Shown piece after piece: positions 29,326 to 38,364 of a DNA stretch of 51,229 bases. Numbering within the stretch: position 1 is the stretch's first letter; each line of letters begins with the position of its first letter. Both the position numbers and the translations under genes were made by a program. The DNA comes from a virus. Where the stretch lies: the IMG/VR virus record IMGVR_UViG_3300007076_000011, positions 1-51,229 of that record, one strand, 5' to 3'. Under the pieces are notes generated by a model. That model saw only the letters and a list, made by a program, of their open reading frames with translations, did not search any database and had not been told where the DNA came from.

Positions 29326-30233
29326 GACTGTTCGACTTGTTCAAGATGTTGCTGGTGTGCGGGATAGGCGGGGATTCGCCACCTGCACAGACCAGCACTA
29401 CGAACGTGGTGCAGCAGTACTCGCCCGAGGAGGCTGCGCGGCGGGCGCAACTGATGCAGACCGCCCAGCAAATTTACGAAGCCAACGCTGGTCGAGTGCA
29501 GGGAATGGCGCCAGGTGGGCCGACCGCCGATACTCTGCAGGCGCAGAACCTGATGCGGAACTTTGCTAACTCGGCTCCGTATGCTGGCATGATGGGCCAG
29601 TTGCAGAACGCCCAAACCTTTGGCCTGCAAGGCGTGCTGGATCCGACGTCCAGCCCGGGGTTCCAGGCCTCGCTGGATACAGCTACTCGGAAGGTAAACG
29701 AGGCGTATACCGGGCCCTCTGGCCCGATGGCGCAGATTCGTAGCCAGTTCCAGGCTAACAACTCCGGCGGCTCTGGCACTCGCGAAGGTATCGCGATGGG
29801 GATGGCTGGAAGGGATTATCTCAACACCATCGGAGACGTGACCGGCAAGCTTACCTCGGACGCGTACACCAAGGGGCTGGACGTGTTTAGCCGTACCATG
29901 GCCCTCGCTCCGCAGAACATCCAGACGGAGATCTCCACTGGAATGCTGCCAGCGAACATCATTGGATCTATCGGCCAGCAGAACGAGGCGTATGACGAGC
30001 GCCAGCGGCTGTGGGATATCAACGCTCCGTGGCAAGCGCTGGCTCCGTACGCGAACATAGTGTCCGGCATGAGCAACCCGAGCACGCAAACTACCAGTAC
30101 GGTTCCAGGGCCGCAAGCCAATCCCCTGGCACCTGTCGGCGGAGCGATGATGGGAGCAAGCCTCGCGGCTATGACAGGCTTCAATCCGATCATAGGCGCG
30201 GGAGCGGGCCTGATGCTCTCGCTCTTTAGCTAG
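29322..30233 (+). CDS. Internal virion (ejection) protein, 303 aa
   Basis: A hydrophobic start (LFDLFKMLLVCGIGG) precedes Gln/Ala-rich helices ('YSPEEAARRAQLMQTAQQIY', 'NEAYTGPSGPMAQIRSQFQA') and a hydrophobic Gly-rich end 'PVGGAMMGASLAAMTGFNPI', 'IGAGAGLMLSLFS'. Membrane-active ends and the location between GNAT-like and giant virion genes suggest an ejection protein that forms part of the trans-envelope channel. Confidence 0.6.
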   Translation: MRLFDLFKMLLVCGIGGDSPPAQTSTTNVVQQYSPEEAARRAQLMQTAQQIYEANAGRVQGMAPGGPTADTLQAQNLMRNFANSAPYAGMMGQLQNAQTFGLQGVLDPTSSPGFQASLDTATRKVNEAYTGPSGPMAQIRSQFQANNSGGSGTREGIAMGMAGRDYLNTIGDVTGKLTSDAYTKGLDVFSRTMALAPQNIQTEISTGMLPANIIGSIGQQNEAYDERQRLWDINAPWQALAPYANIVSGMSNPSTQTTSTVPGPQANPLAPVGGAMMGASLAAMTGFNPIIGAGAGLMLSLFS

Positions 30234-30241
30234 GAGGCAGT

Positions 30242-30613
30242 ATGCCAATTGACGCTTATAAGCTGTCGCAGCTGGCCCAGGAATGGGATCCTACGCCGTT
30301 CCTCCAGGCGACCGAAGGCGGAGCCATGGATATGTTCGGTTCTGCGGCGAGTCCGATGCAGGCGGGGAACGCGATGCAGACAGGCGCGCCCTACGCCTCG
30401 ATCTTCAAGCCGCAGACACCGGGAGCGATGCCAGGCGGAAGCCCCCTTCCTCCACAAATGATGCAACAGTTCATGCCGCAACAGCAGCCTGTGCATCCCG
30501 CCCCAGCAAGCGCCCCCCGGCAGCCGGGTATGATTCAGTTCCCGGGTACAACACTGCCGGAGGGCCTCAAGCCGGTGCCTAGCTTGGCGCAACTGCTGAA
30601 AGGAGGCGTCTGA
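30242..30613 (+). CDS. Met/Gln/Pro-rich protein, 123 aa
   Basis: Low-complexity and likely disordered: 'TPGAMPGGSPLPPQMMQQFM', 'PQQQPVHPAPASAPRQPGMI'. Ribosome site AGGAGG precedes MPIDAYKLSQLAQEWDPTPF. It may be a linker or accessory ejection protein. No family recognised. Confidence 0.55.
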   Translation: MPIDAYKLSQLAQEWDPTPFLQATEGGAMDMFGSAASPMQAGNAMQTGAPYASIFKPQTPGAMPGGSPLPPQMMQQFMPQQQPVHPAPASAPRQPGMIQFPGTTLPEGLKPVPSLAQLLKGGV

Positions 30614-31911
30614 TGGAATGGTGGGAGATGATGGGACAGAGTCCTCAGATGCCGCAGGCAGATCCGTCTGGTTCTCCGGCGGCGATGGGGGCTATGATGC
30701 AGCCTGACCCGACGGCCCAGATCCAGATGTACAACCGGCCTGCGAATGATCCGCAGGAGTACGAGAAGCGCCTGGGTGGGTGGAGCGAGCTGGTACAACG
30801 GTTCCAGAGCAATCCGAACCTCCAGCGAGCCATGATGATGACAGGGGCGATGATGGCCCAACCTCTGCAGCCCGGGCAGACGGCGGGTGGCGCGCTGGGG
30901 AACGCAGCAGTGGTGGGCATGAACGCCTATACGGCAGGCACGGCTGCGGACCGCCAGGCGATGATGGAAGCTGCCAAGAACGCCAGGGAAGAGCGACGGC
31001 TTGGGATGGAGGAGGCGAAAGTCGGTCCTGAAATCGCCAGTATTGAGGCGGGTACGGAAGGTCGGAAGGCTACCACTGCCGCCACGCAAGTCAAGATCGG
31101 GATTGAGGAACGCTCGGCGGATGACATTGTAGCTACTACCAAGGCTAACCGTCAGAAGGCACAAACTGCCGCAGACGAGGGTGTCAAGGACGCTGCGCTC
31201 AAGGAACTCCAGCGAGATAACGACGCCCTGAAGGCGATGGCTCAGCGCGGGAACATCAGCACGATGGTCCAGCAGGAGATCGACAAGAACGACGCTACGA
31301 TTCAGCAGCTGAGAGCGAGCGCCACAGAGAAGGGGGCGAAAGGCAGGCAAGAAGTCGCCAAGGCCGGCATGGACGAGATGACTGCGGAAATTGTCCGTAG
31401 TCTGCCAGCGGACGAGCAGCGAGATTTCGCCCTCAAGCGCGGGAAGTACGGTGCAGGTAGAGATTCCGCCCTGGTGCAGCAAAGGGACCTGTATGGCGAG
31501 CTGTATGACTCACTGCCTGAGGACGATCCCAACAAGCGAGGGATGGACAAAGCGCAATTCGTGTTGCAACGGCTGAAGGAAGGCAAGCAGAGCTCTGCGC
31601 TCAAAGAGCTTACCGACTATGTCGCGAAGATGGAGGGAGCAGGGCTTACGCCAGACCCGGAAATCGTCGACCTGTACACGAAAGCAGCGAAAGCCGCAGG
31701 AGCTGGACGCTCGGCAGGTACTCCTGGAGAACAGCCCCCCACGCAGAAGGTCACTGGAACCATTGCTCAGCCGGGCAAGGGAAAGAAGGCGGCGCCGACA
31801 GGGAAGACTCAATCCGACCCGGTAGACTATCCGGGTGATGCAGCCTACGCGGCGCTTCCCAGTGGAACGTGGTACAAGGCGCCAGATGGCACAACCAGGA
31901 AGAAGAAATGA
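30613..31911 (+). CDS. Internal virion protein, 432 aa
   Basis: A helical and coiled protein: 'YEKRLGGWSELVQRFQSNPN', 'MMEAAKNAREERRLGMEEAK', 'KANRQKAQTAADEGVKDAAL' and a basic end 'TGTWYKAPDGTTRKKK'-like 'PSGTWYKAPDGTTRKKK'. The hydrophobic segment near residue 75-105 ('AMMMTGAMMAQPLQPG', 'GALGNAAVVGMNAYTAG') could interact with membranes. TGATG junction with the upstream gene. Likely packaged and ejected with DNA. Confidence 0.6.
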   Translation: MEWWEMMGQSPQMPQADPSGSPAAMGAMMQPDPTAQIQMYNRPANDPQEYEKRLGGWSELVQRFQSNPNLQRAMMMTGAMMAQPLQPGQTAGGALGNAAVVGMNAYTAGTAADRQAMMEAAKNAREERRLGMEEAKVGPEIASIEAGTEGRKATTAATQVKIGIEERSADDIVATTKANRQKAQTAADEGVKDAALKELQRDNDALKAMAQRGNISTMVQQEIDKNDATIQQLRASATEKGAKGRQEVAKAGMDEMTAEIVRSLPADEQRDFALKRGKYGAGRDSALVQQRDLYGELYDSLPEDDPNKRGMDKAQFVLQRLKEGKQSSALKELTDYVAKMEGAGLTPDPEIVDLYTKAAKAAGAGRSAGTPGEQPPTQKVTGTIAQPGKGKKAAPTGKTQSDPVDYPGDAAYAALPSGTWYKAPDGTTRKKK

Positions 31912-34900
31912 GCTGGGAAGATGATCCAGTACTGAAATGGGGCAGGAACCCCAAATCTCCGCCAGACTTTCCAGCCGAGAGTGCGGATGAAGCTCAGCAA
32001 AGGGCTGGCCTCGCTGTGGGAATCATGGAAAGTGAACGTGGGGAACACCCTAATCCTGATACTCTGGAGCGAGAGATCGACAGAACGAAGGCTCTGGCTG
32101 GTCCTGCTGCTCCTGCACCTTCTACCGCGAGTTATGCAGCTCCTAGTCCGGCGCCGAAACCGACCTGGCAGCAAGATGAGGTGGCGGGGTCCGATCAAAC
32201 TGCCGGAGGATGGCAGTCTGACGTAAAGGCTGCCTCGTGGTGGGACACTATCAAGGCCATTCCAGGTACTTTGGTCGGCCAGCTCAAGCAGCAGGCAGGC
32301 GGATTTATGCAGGCGTTAGGGGAGAGCGGGATACTGGAGTCGGACGCCCTGAAAGCGGGGCAACTGGAGGCCGCCGGCCTGCCGAAGGAATACGCGCTGT
32401 TGCCGAAAGAGGAGCAGCCGTATGTCAAGTTCATTTCCAAGAAGACTGGACAAAGCCCAGCGGAGGTTGCGGAAAACTTCGAAATCGACGATCCCTCGAC
32501 TCCGGTAGTAGAACGGGCAAGGAGCCTGTTCAAGGAAGGCGAGGCGATGATCAAAGATTACTCGCCTGGAGAGCTGTCGTTCTGGAAGCAGGCGGTGTTG
32601 AATGGCGGTACCTCAGTATTGTCCCAGGCACCGTTCCTAGCGGCTAGTATTGCCACAGGCAATCCGGCGATCGCGCTGGGAGCTGCAGCAGCTACTCAGG
32701 GATCGCAGACATATGGGGAGGCGAGAGAGGCAGGGTTGTCTCCAGGCCGATCTGCCGCCCACGCTAGCTTCGATGCAGTTGTGGAAGCCGGCATGGAGCT
32801 GGTGCCACTGAAGTTCATGATGGATAAGGCAGGAGGACCAGTAGGTCACCTGATTCTTGGCACCCTGTTCCGTGAGGTGCCGACGGAAGTCGCTACTACC
32901 ATGCTCCAGTCGGCGAACGCCAAACTGAGCACTCGGCCTGACATGGGCTGGGAGGAGTACTGGCAAGACGTGCTGGACACGGCAGGTGCAACGTTGGTTT
33001 CCGCTCCCCTGTTAGCAGGTGCGGCGAAAGCTGCCAGTCCCCTTGCACCAAAAGGCGCTTTGCAAGGGGAAGCGCCTACGGCGCAGCCTGGGCCGTCGGT
33101 TGCCGACTGGCAGGATAATCCCATAGCGGTGATGAGTCAGTCGACCGACCTTGGGCACATTAATGGGGAGTTAACAAGCCCAAATATCGACGAGCCTACG
33201 AACATCATGGACACCTCGACCGTGGATCAGGTTAAGCAGTCCCTGAACGCGATCGACCCTGAGCAACTCACCGAGAAGGAAGTGAATGAGGCGAAACGCC
33301 GGCTTGAAGAAGACAGGAAGCAGTCTAAAGCTCCTCCGCTCCCAGCTGCAGAAGAAGCGTGGTCTCACATTGCGACCGCACCTACGACGGCCGTGGAGGA
33401 TGCCGGGGAGCTCGGAGCGAGTACAAAGTCGGTTGGCAATGCAGCGAATTACGTAAACCCTAACACCGGCGAACGGCTGGATAGGACTTTCCTCTATGGG
33501 CCCGAAGGCTTCGAGGGGTTGACTCCTCGGCAAGTATTGCCAAAGCCTGGGACGTATACCTTGGGCGTTCCCAGCGAGGACCGGCCCGCGGAGTACCTTC
33601 GGCCCCTCCACGACACGATCGAGCAATGGCGACAAGAATACCTACCAAACGACACGATAGTACTGTCAAACGAGCAGCTTTTCTCGAATTCGGCACTCGG
33701 ATGGCACTACAGTACGGACAGCAACAGCCACCTGATCGTACCGGCAGTGCTCCGGAAGCCTTCTCGTGGCCTTGGGCAGTACAATCCCAATACTATCGCG
33801 AGCGCATTCTACAATGCGACTCACGAGTTTGGCCACGCACTTATCACGTCGAAATTCTTCGAAGGCGTACAGAACGCCCAACAGGTGAGGGATGAGTCGC
33901 GCAAGGGGCTGGTTACCAGCACAGAGGGTCTGCCCGAGGCGCAACAGGCCGTAGTGGCGGAATTTAATGCCCTGAAGGAACAGATCCTCAGTGGGCAAAT
34001 GAACGCCCAGCAGTTTGTCGAGCGCTGGATGAGCCCGAGCAAGATCGGGAGAGCCAACTTCCTGAAGGATCACAAGGTAGCTCCAGAAGCGCCAGCGAAG
34101 CAGCTGATCAACGCTATAGTTCGGCGTGGAGTGGTGAACTCAAACATCAGGGACGAGGTTAGCCAGACGGCGTTGAAGCAACGGCTGAATGAGGACTACC
34201 TATCCCTAGACGAGTACTTGGCAGAGCAGATGTCTCGGCATGCGTACAAGCAGCAGTGGGACAAGACAAGCCCATTGGGTAGGTGGTTTGGGGAAACTCT
34301 GGCTAAGATGCGCAGCTTCTTTGTCAAGACCAAGAAGGATGGAGTTATCGCTCCGGGAGTGGGATTCCAGCAGTGGGTCGACGGCCTAAGCAAGACCGCT
34401 CGAGCGGATGAAACCACCGCTGTGGTAAAGAATCGCAAGGAAGCCGGCAAGAAGGTACAGAAGCCTAAGGCAGCAAAGACCGCTCTCGCGGGCGTTAAGA
34501 AGCCCAAGGTCGCCAAGGTGGCCCACAACGTCCAGTCGGACACGTACGAGAGGGAGAAGGCCAAGGCAAACAAGCTCGTCGACTCGCTGTTCAAGAACGG
34601 CTCAATCAACACCGAGACGTTGAAAGAAATGAAGGCGTTGATCGACGCCGCGGCTTGGGACGAGCTCGTAGACACCATTCAGCGCGAGTCTACCAAGAAC
34701 GTCAACTTCGAGCTCGATGTAGGAGAAAACGTCGAGGACCAACCCGATTGGAAGGACGGCAAATTTGACTCACCCATGTTCAAAGCCTGGTTTGGGGAGT
34801 GGAGAGACGATCCTACCAGTGCAAGTGTTGCGCGAGTTGGCGTGTTTAGGCAGCAAGCCGACGGTACACTGGCAGTTGATCGAGAGCGTGATTCGCCTCC

Positions 34901-37900
34901 ACTCGTCCTTTTCGCGTCTGCAGAGAGAATCCAGACAGGCGAGAATACTTTCCACGTGGGTACCCTGAGGGGCGTGGAGTACGCTGAAGCTCATCACCCC
35001 CAGCCCCCACAAGACCGCTCGCTGGTGCCGGTCGTGCTCAACATGCGGAATCCCTATATCGTGTCAGACTTCCAACAGGCTGCGCCGAATCGGGCAGAGT
35101 TGGAATCTCAGGGGCACGACGGGATAGTCTACCAGAACGACCTCGAGGGGGATATAAGTTTCGTTGTCTTTCGGCCTAACCAAGTCCGAGTCATGCAGGA
35201 CCGTAATCCCTACGGCCGTAACATGCAGATGGAGCTTGATTACGACTCCGCGACACCCGAGGGACATGGGGCCGGCCGGCTGTGGCAGAGCATCAAGAAC
35301 TTCGTAAACGAGCCCGGGCCGACCCGGCGAGCTTTGCGTCATGTCAAGGGCCTAATATTCCAGGTCTCGCAAATGCAGCAGCTTGCCCAGCTCAATCCGG
35401 ACCTTACAGATCTTACGTACCTGATCAATACTAACACTGAATACGCGCGTTACGGCTCCAGTAGGAGAGCCGACGCCGACCGACTCCTCGACAAGTGGAA
35501 GAGTCACGGGAAAGAGAACATCGCTAAGATCAACCGGGCGCTCATTGCGGAAAAAGAGTCGGGTGAGAACTGGTTCGAGCTCGTCAAAGACACAAAGCAG
35601 CGCGAAGGGCAGACAGTGCCCTGGTGGAAGTTTCAGATGTCGGAGAAGGCCAGGGCGCAACTTAAAACTCGAGGTATCGACGTTGACACGGAGAACGGTC
35701 GAAGCCTTGCAGGAGATATCCTCGCTGTAAAAAACAATCTCCTGGACTACCTGAACGAGGACGAACAAGTACTCCAGGAGGTCCTCGGCCACAGGTACGC
35801 ACATTCTCAAGCTCGTCTCAACGACGCTGTCAAAGTCCTGAAGTCGCAGGTTCACCAGTTCCGGCAAACGCCCTTCTTTCCGGAAGGCAGGTTCGGTAAT
35901 CTCGTACTCACAATCGCAAAGCAGAAGCTTTCCGGGCCAGGCCATGAGGTTGTGTACAGGGAAGCGTTTGAATCCAGAGCGAAATGGGAAGCCGCTTTCA
36001 AGAAGGCTCAGGCTAAGGCTACCCCGGATGAGCAAATTCGTAAACATGAGGTTGCGGACTCCAGTTATGTTCTAATGTCCCTGCCTACGGATTTCCTTGA
36101 CATCACCGCGGCAGAGTTGGGTTTGACGGAGGCGCAGGTCGATTCGCTCACTCAGGTGCTTCAGCCTGTGAAACAGGAGCGTCTCCTCAGTGAGTTCGAC
36201 AAAGCGCGTCTGGGGGTGAAGGGGTACAGTTCCGATGCCATGCGAAGCTACGCAAACTTCACCTGGCACCATTCTAATGCGGAGGCTAAGCTCCTTTACC
36301 GGCGCAAGTTCAATGGAGCTATCGCCAGCATGCGCCAACGCCTTAGGGCGTCGGAGCTCGATCCCCGTCCACAGTCGCTCAATGAAGTTGCTCGTCTCAC
36401 GCGAGTAGTCCGAGCAATGGAGGGTATGCGAGACTACGTCATGAGCCCACCTAATGAGATGCAGAACGCTCGGGCGGCCGTGAGCGTACTCTATCTCGCT
36501 TACAATGTGAAGACCGCGCTCGTAAATCTCTACGGTCTGGCGACAGTCTGGAGCGATCTCACTTCCAAGTTTGGGGCTGTGGATGGTGAGAAGCGCTTTG
36601 TTCGAGCAAGTTATAGAGCCGCCAGCTCCCTGCGACTCACAGACCTGAATGCACGCAAGCAGGGCGATTATCTCCCTCCCGACATTCAGCGGGGACTCGA
36701 CCGAGCAATCGAGGAAGGCGTGCTCTCGCAGAGTTACGCGTATCATTTGGCTGGCATGGCGCAAGCTAATGCGCTGAGGAGGCTGCCGTTGTACGAGCAC
36801 TCGGGCAAGTTGACCCAGGGGGCGGTAGATTTAGGCATGTATCCTTTCCGTCTGATGGAGCTCGCCACGAGGAGGATTACGTTCGTAGCTGCTTTGGAAG
36901 AAGAGCTGAGCAAGCACAAGGGCGAGTTTAACATTGCCTATGAGAATGCAGTAGCGCAGACAAACAAGCTGCAGAACGATTACACTCTCGGCAACCGGCC
37001 TCCAATTATGCGAGGAGGAGCTCTCAAGATGGGGCCAGTAGTTCCGCTGGCTACTATCTTCGCCAGCTTCGCGCAACATATGGCCTTTCACGGGTTTGGC
37101 GGCTATGAGCTCGGGCAAAGGCGTGCTCTCAAACAGGCGATTTCGAACGGCGAGCTGGATGCCAAGCATGATCCCAAGTGGTACTCATGGGGATATGGAT
37201 ATACTGCGAGGATCTGGCTCCTGACCCTCATGGTCGCAGGGTATGCAGGCCTTCCAGGCGCTGAGAACATCCTGGATCTTATCTCTGCCTTGTGGCGCCA
37301 AATTGGAGGGAAGAAACCTCTCAGACAGGAACTCCGGGAACTGGTACAGGCAGTCGACGAGAATCCGGAGGACTGGAGCCGGAATCTGGGGACCTCCATG
37401 CTGAGCCTCGAGCACGGCCTGACGGGTAACGTAGCAGGGTTCGACATCAGCCGTAGCATAGGTTTCGGCAGAATAGTCCCTGGCACTGACACGTTTGCTC
37501 GTAGCTCGGCAGCAGATCCGGAGAAAGCCATGGGTGCGGCTACGCTTGATGTTCTGGGGCCACTTGGCGGGGTCCTGAAGTTCGGCCTTCAATCCTACTC
37601 GGCCATGACCTCCCAGAAGACGTGGAAGGACGCTGCGAAGTACACTCCAGGCGGATTGGGGAACCTCGTCAATGCTTATATCTGGTCGCAAGAAGGGGTC
37701 CTGGGCCCCGATGGAGGCAAGATCACTCTGGAGCGGACGCCTGAGGGCAAACTCGCACCACGCGATCTGACATGGCCGGAGATTGCTGGCAAAGCGCTGG
37801 GGTTCAACCCAGAGATCGTAGCGCGCAACAGGGAAGCCAACTTCACCTCCTTTGATCAGAAAGTGTACTGGCAGAGTAAGCGGACAGAGCTTATCAAGGC

Positions 37901-38168
37901 GAACGTTCGCGCTCGCGAGGAAGGAGACGGAGAAGCTATCTCGGATACAAAGAAGGCGATTAGCGACTTCAATCTGGATGTGTCCGGCGAGGAGTGGAGT
38001 CGGAAACTTCGCGTCACGGGCCAGGACATTGGTAATGCCTGGAAGGCTCACATTAGGAATAAGCGCCTCGAGGAGAGTGGGCAGCCCAAGGAGAAAAGAT
38101 ACCGTGGGCTGTATCAGGATATTAGGAAGAGTTACGAGACGCCTGAATCTGAGTCTTCAGACAAGTAG
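31908..38168 (+). CDS. Giant polyvalent internal virion protein (zincin motif, ART-like, PLxRFG-type regions)
   Basis: The start at MSWEDDPVLKWGRNPKSPPD overlaps the preceding TGA; length 2,086 aa. Regions in order: helical and membrane-like segments (about 110-380); HEFGH zinc-protease motif at 639-643 within 'FYNATHEFGHALITSKFFEG'; an ADP-ribosyltransferase-like region of the phage polyvalent type at about 953-1102 ('FDSPMFKAWFGEW', ending 'GISFVVFRPNQVRV'-like 'DISFVVFRPNQVRVMQDRNP') in which the usual YHG motif is replaced by LFAS, so it may be inactive; a PLxRFG-type motif 'TPFFPEGRFG' at 1321-1330; and a long helical C-terminus. Known proteins of this class are injected with phage DNA and counter host defence. 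Confidence 0.75.
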   Translation: MSWEDDPVLKWGRNPKSPPDFPAESADEAQQRAGLAVGIMESERGEHPNPDTLEREIDRTKALAGPAAPAPSTASYAAPSPAPKPTWQQDEVAGSDQTAGGWQSDVKAASWWDTIKAIPGTLVGQLKQQAGGFMQALGESGILESDALKAGQLEAAGLPKEYALLPKEEQPYVKFISKKTGQSPAEVAENFEIDDPSTPVVERARSLFKEGEAMIKDYSPGELSFWKQAVLNGGTSVLSQAPFLAASIATGNPAIALGAAAATQGSQTYGEAREAGLSPGRSAAHASFDAVVEAGMELVPLKFMMDKAGGPVGHLILGTLFREVPTEVATTMLQSANAKLSTRPDMGWEEYWQDVLDTAGATLVSAPLLAGAAKAASPLAPKGALQGEAPTAQPGPSVADWQDNPIAVMSQSTDLGHINGELTSPNIDEPTNIMDTSTVDQVKQSLNAIDPEQLTEKEVNEAKRRLEEDRKQSKAPPLPAAEEAWSHIATAPTTAVEDAGELGASTKSVGNAANYVNPNTGERLDRTFLYGPEGFEGLTPRQVLPKPGTYTLGVPSEDRPAEYLRPLHDTIEQWRQEYLPNDTIVLSNEQLFSNSALGWHYSTDSNSHLIVPAVLRKPSRGLGQYNPNTIASAFYNATHEFGHALITSKFFEGVQNAQQVRDESRKGLVTSTEGLPEAQQAVVAEFNALKEQILSGQMNAQQFVERWMSPSKIGRANFLKDHKVAPEAPAKQLINAIVRRGVVNSNIRDEVSQTALKQRLNEDYLSLDEYLAEQMSRHAYKQQWDKTSPLGRWFGETLAKMRSFFVKTKKDGVIAPGVGFQQWVDGLSKTARADETTAVVKNRKEAGKKVQKPKAAKTALAGVKKPKVAKVAHNVQSDTYEREKAKANKLVDSLFKNGSINTETLKEMKALIDAAAWDELVDTIQRESTKNVNFELDVGENVEDQPDWKDGKFDSPMFKAWFGEWRDDPTSASVARVGVFRQQADGTLAVDRERDSPPLVLFASAERIQTGENTFHVGTLRGVEYAEAHHPQPPQDRSLVPVVLNMRNPYIVSDFQQAAPNRAELESQGHDGIVYQNDLEGDISFVVFRPNQVRVMQDRNPYGRNMQMELDYDSATPEGHGAGRLWQSIKNFVNEPGPTRRALRHVKGLIFQVSQMQQLAQLNPDLTDLTYLINTNTEYARYGSSRRADADRLLDKWKSHGKENIAKINRALIAEKESGENWFELVKDTKQREGQTVPWWKFQMSEKARAQLKTRGIDVDTENGRSLAGDILAVKNNLLDYLNEDEQVLQEVLGHRYAHSQARLNDAVKVLKSQVHQFRQTPFFPEGRFGNLVLTIAKQKLSGPGHEVVYREAFESRAKWEAAFKKAQAKATPDEQIRKHEVADSSYVLMSLPTDFLDITAAELGLTEAQVDSLTQVLQPVKQERLLSEFDKARLGVKGYSSDAMRSYANFTWHHSNAEAKLLYRRKFNGAIASMRQRLRASELDPRPQSLNEVARLTRVVRAMEGMRDYVMSPPNEMQNARAAVSVLYLAYNVKTALVNLYGLATVWSDLTSKFGAVDGEKRFVRASYRAASSLRLTDLNARKQGDYLPPDIQRGLDRAIEEGVLSQSYAYHLAGMAQANALRRLPLYEHSGKLTQGAVDLGMYPFRLMELATRRITFVAALEEELSKHKGEFNIAYENAVAQTNKLQNDYTLGNRPPIMRGGALKMGPVVPLATIFASFAQHMAFHGFGGYELGQRRALKQAISNGELDAKHDPKWYSWGYGYTARIWLLTLMVAGYAGLPGAENILDLISALWRQIGGKKPLRQELRELVQAVDENPEDWSRNLGTSMLSLEHGLTGNVAGFDISRSIGFGRIVPGTDTFARSSAADPEKAMGAATLDVLGPLGGVLKFGLQSYSAMTSQKTWKDAAKYTPGGLGNLVNAYIWSQEGVLGPDGGKITLERTPEGKLAPRDLTWPEIAGKALGFNPEIVARNREANFTSFDQKVYWQSKRTELIKANVRAREEGDGEAISDTKKAISDFNLDVSGEEWSRKLRVTGQDIGNAWKAHIRNKRLEESGQPKEKRYRGLYQDIRKSYETPESESSDK
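33153..33181. promoter_or_regulatory. 29-bp palindromic site D, inside the giant virion gene
   Basis: On the minus strand the halves are GGGCTTGTTAAC and the inverted GGGCACATTAAT around five bases. It lies within coding sequence (residues about 416-425 of the giant protein), so sequence conservation here is at odds with pure protein-coding constraint. It fits a roadblock or stoperator site within a transcribed gene. Confidence 0.7.
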
Positions 38169-38364
38169 GTAACCGCTCGCAGGACTTGCAGCCTTGGCGG
38201 AAGGCCCGACGTTGGTGCCGCACTGCTCGGGCCGTAAGCTTGAAGCCTTCATCCTTAGCTAATCGCACCAGGGCCGAGGTCGGCGTCTGACGATGGACCG
38301 AGAGGAACATCCAGATGCAGCAGTATCCTCTAGCCCTGACGAGTTTTATCAGCTTCTCGTACAT
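38122..38364 (-). CDS. Small winged-helix-like protein, convergent with the structural operon
   Basis: 80 aa, with an excellent AAGGAG seven bases before the ATG. It reads MYEKLIKLVRARGYCCIWMF, then 'TPTSALVRLAKDEGFKLTAR' and 'AVRHQRRAFRQGCKSCERLP'. The last part has a CxxC pair and Arg-rich helix. The gene is the last of the leftward replication operon and its 3' end overlaps the 3' end of the giant virion gene on the other strand by 47 bases. Confidence 0.6.
   Translation of the reverse strand: MYEKLIKLVRARGYCCIWMFLSVHRQTPTSALVRLAKDEGFKLTARAVRHQRRAFRQGCKSCERLPTCLKTQIQASRNSS

Noticed and set aside
29106-30248. 380-aa minus-strand open frame opposite the ejection-protein gene
   Set aside because: Antisense to well-supported virion genes; composition (Arg, His, Ser rich) is typical of shadow frames.
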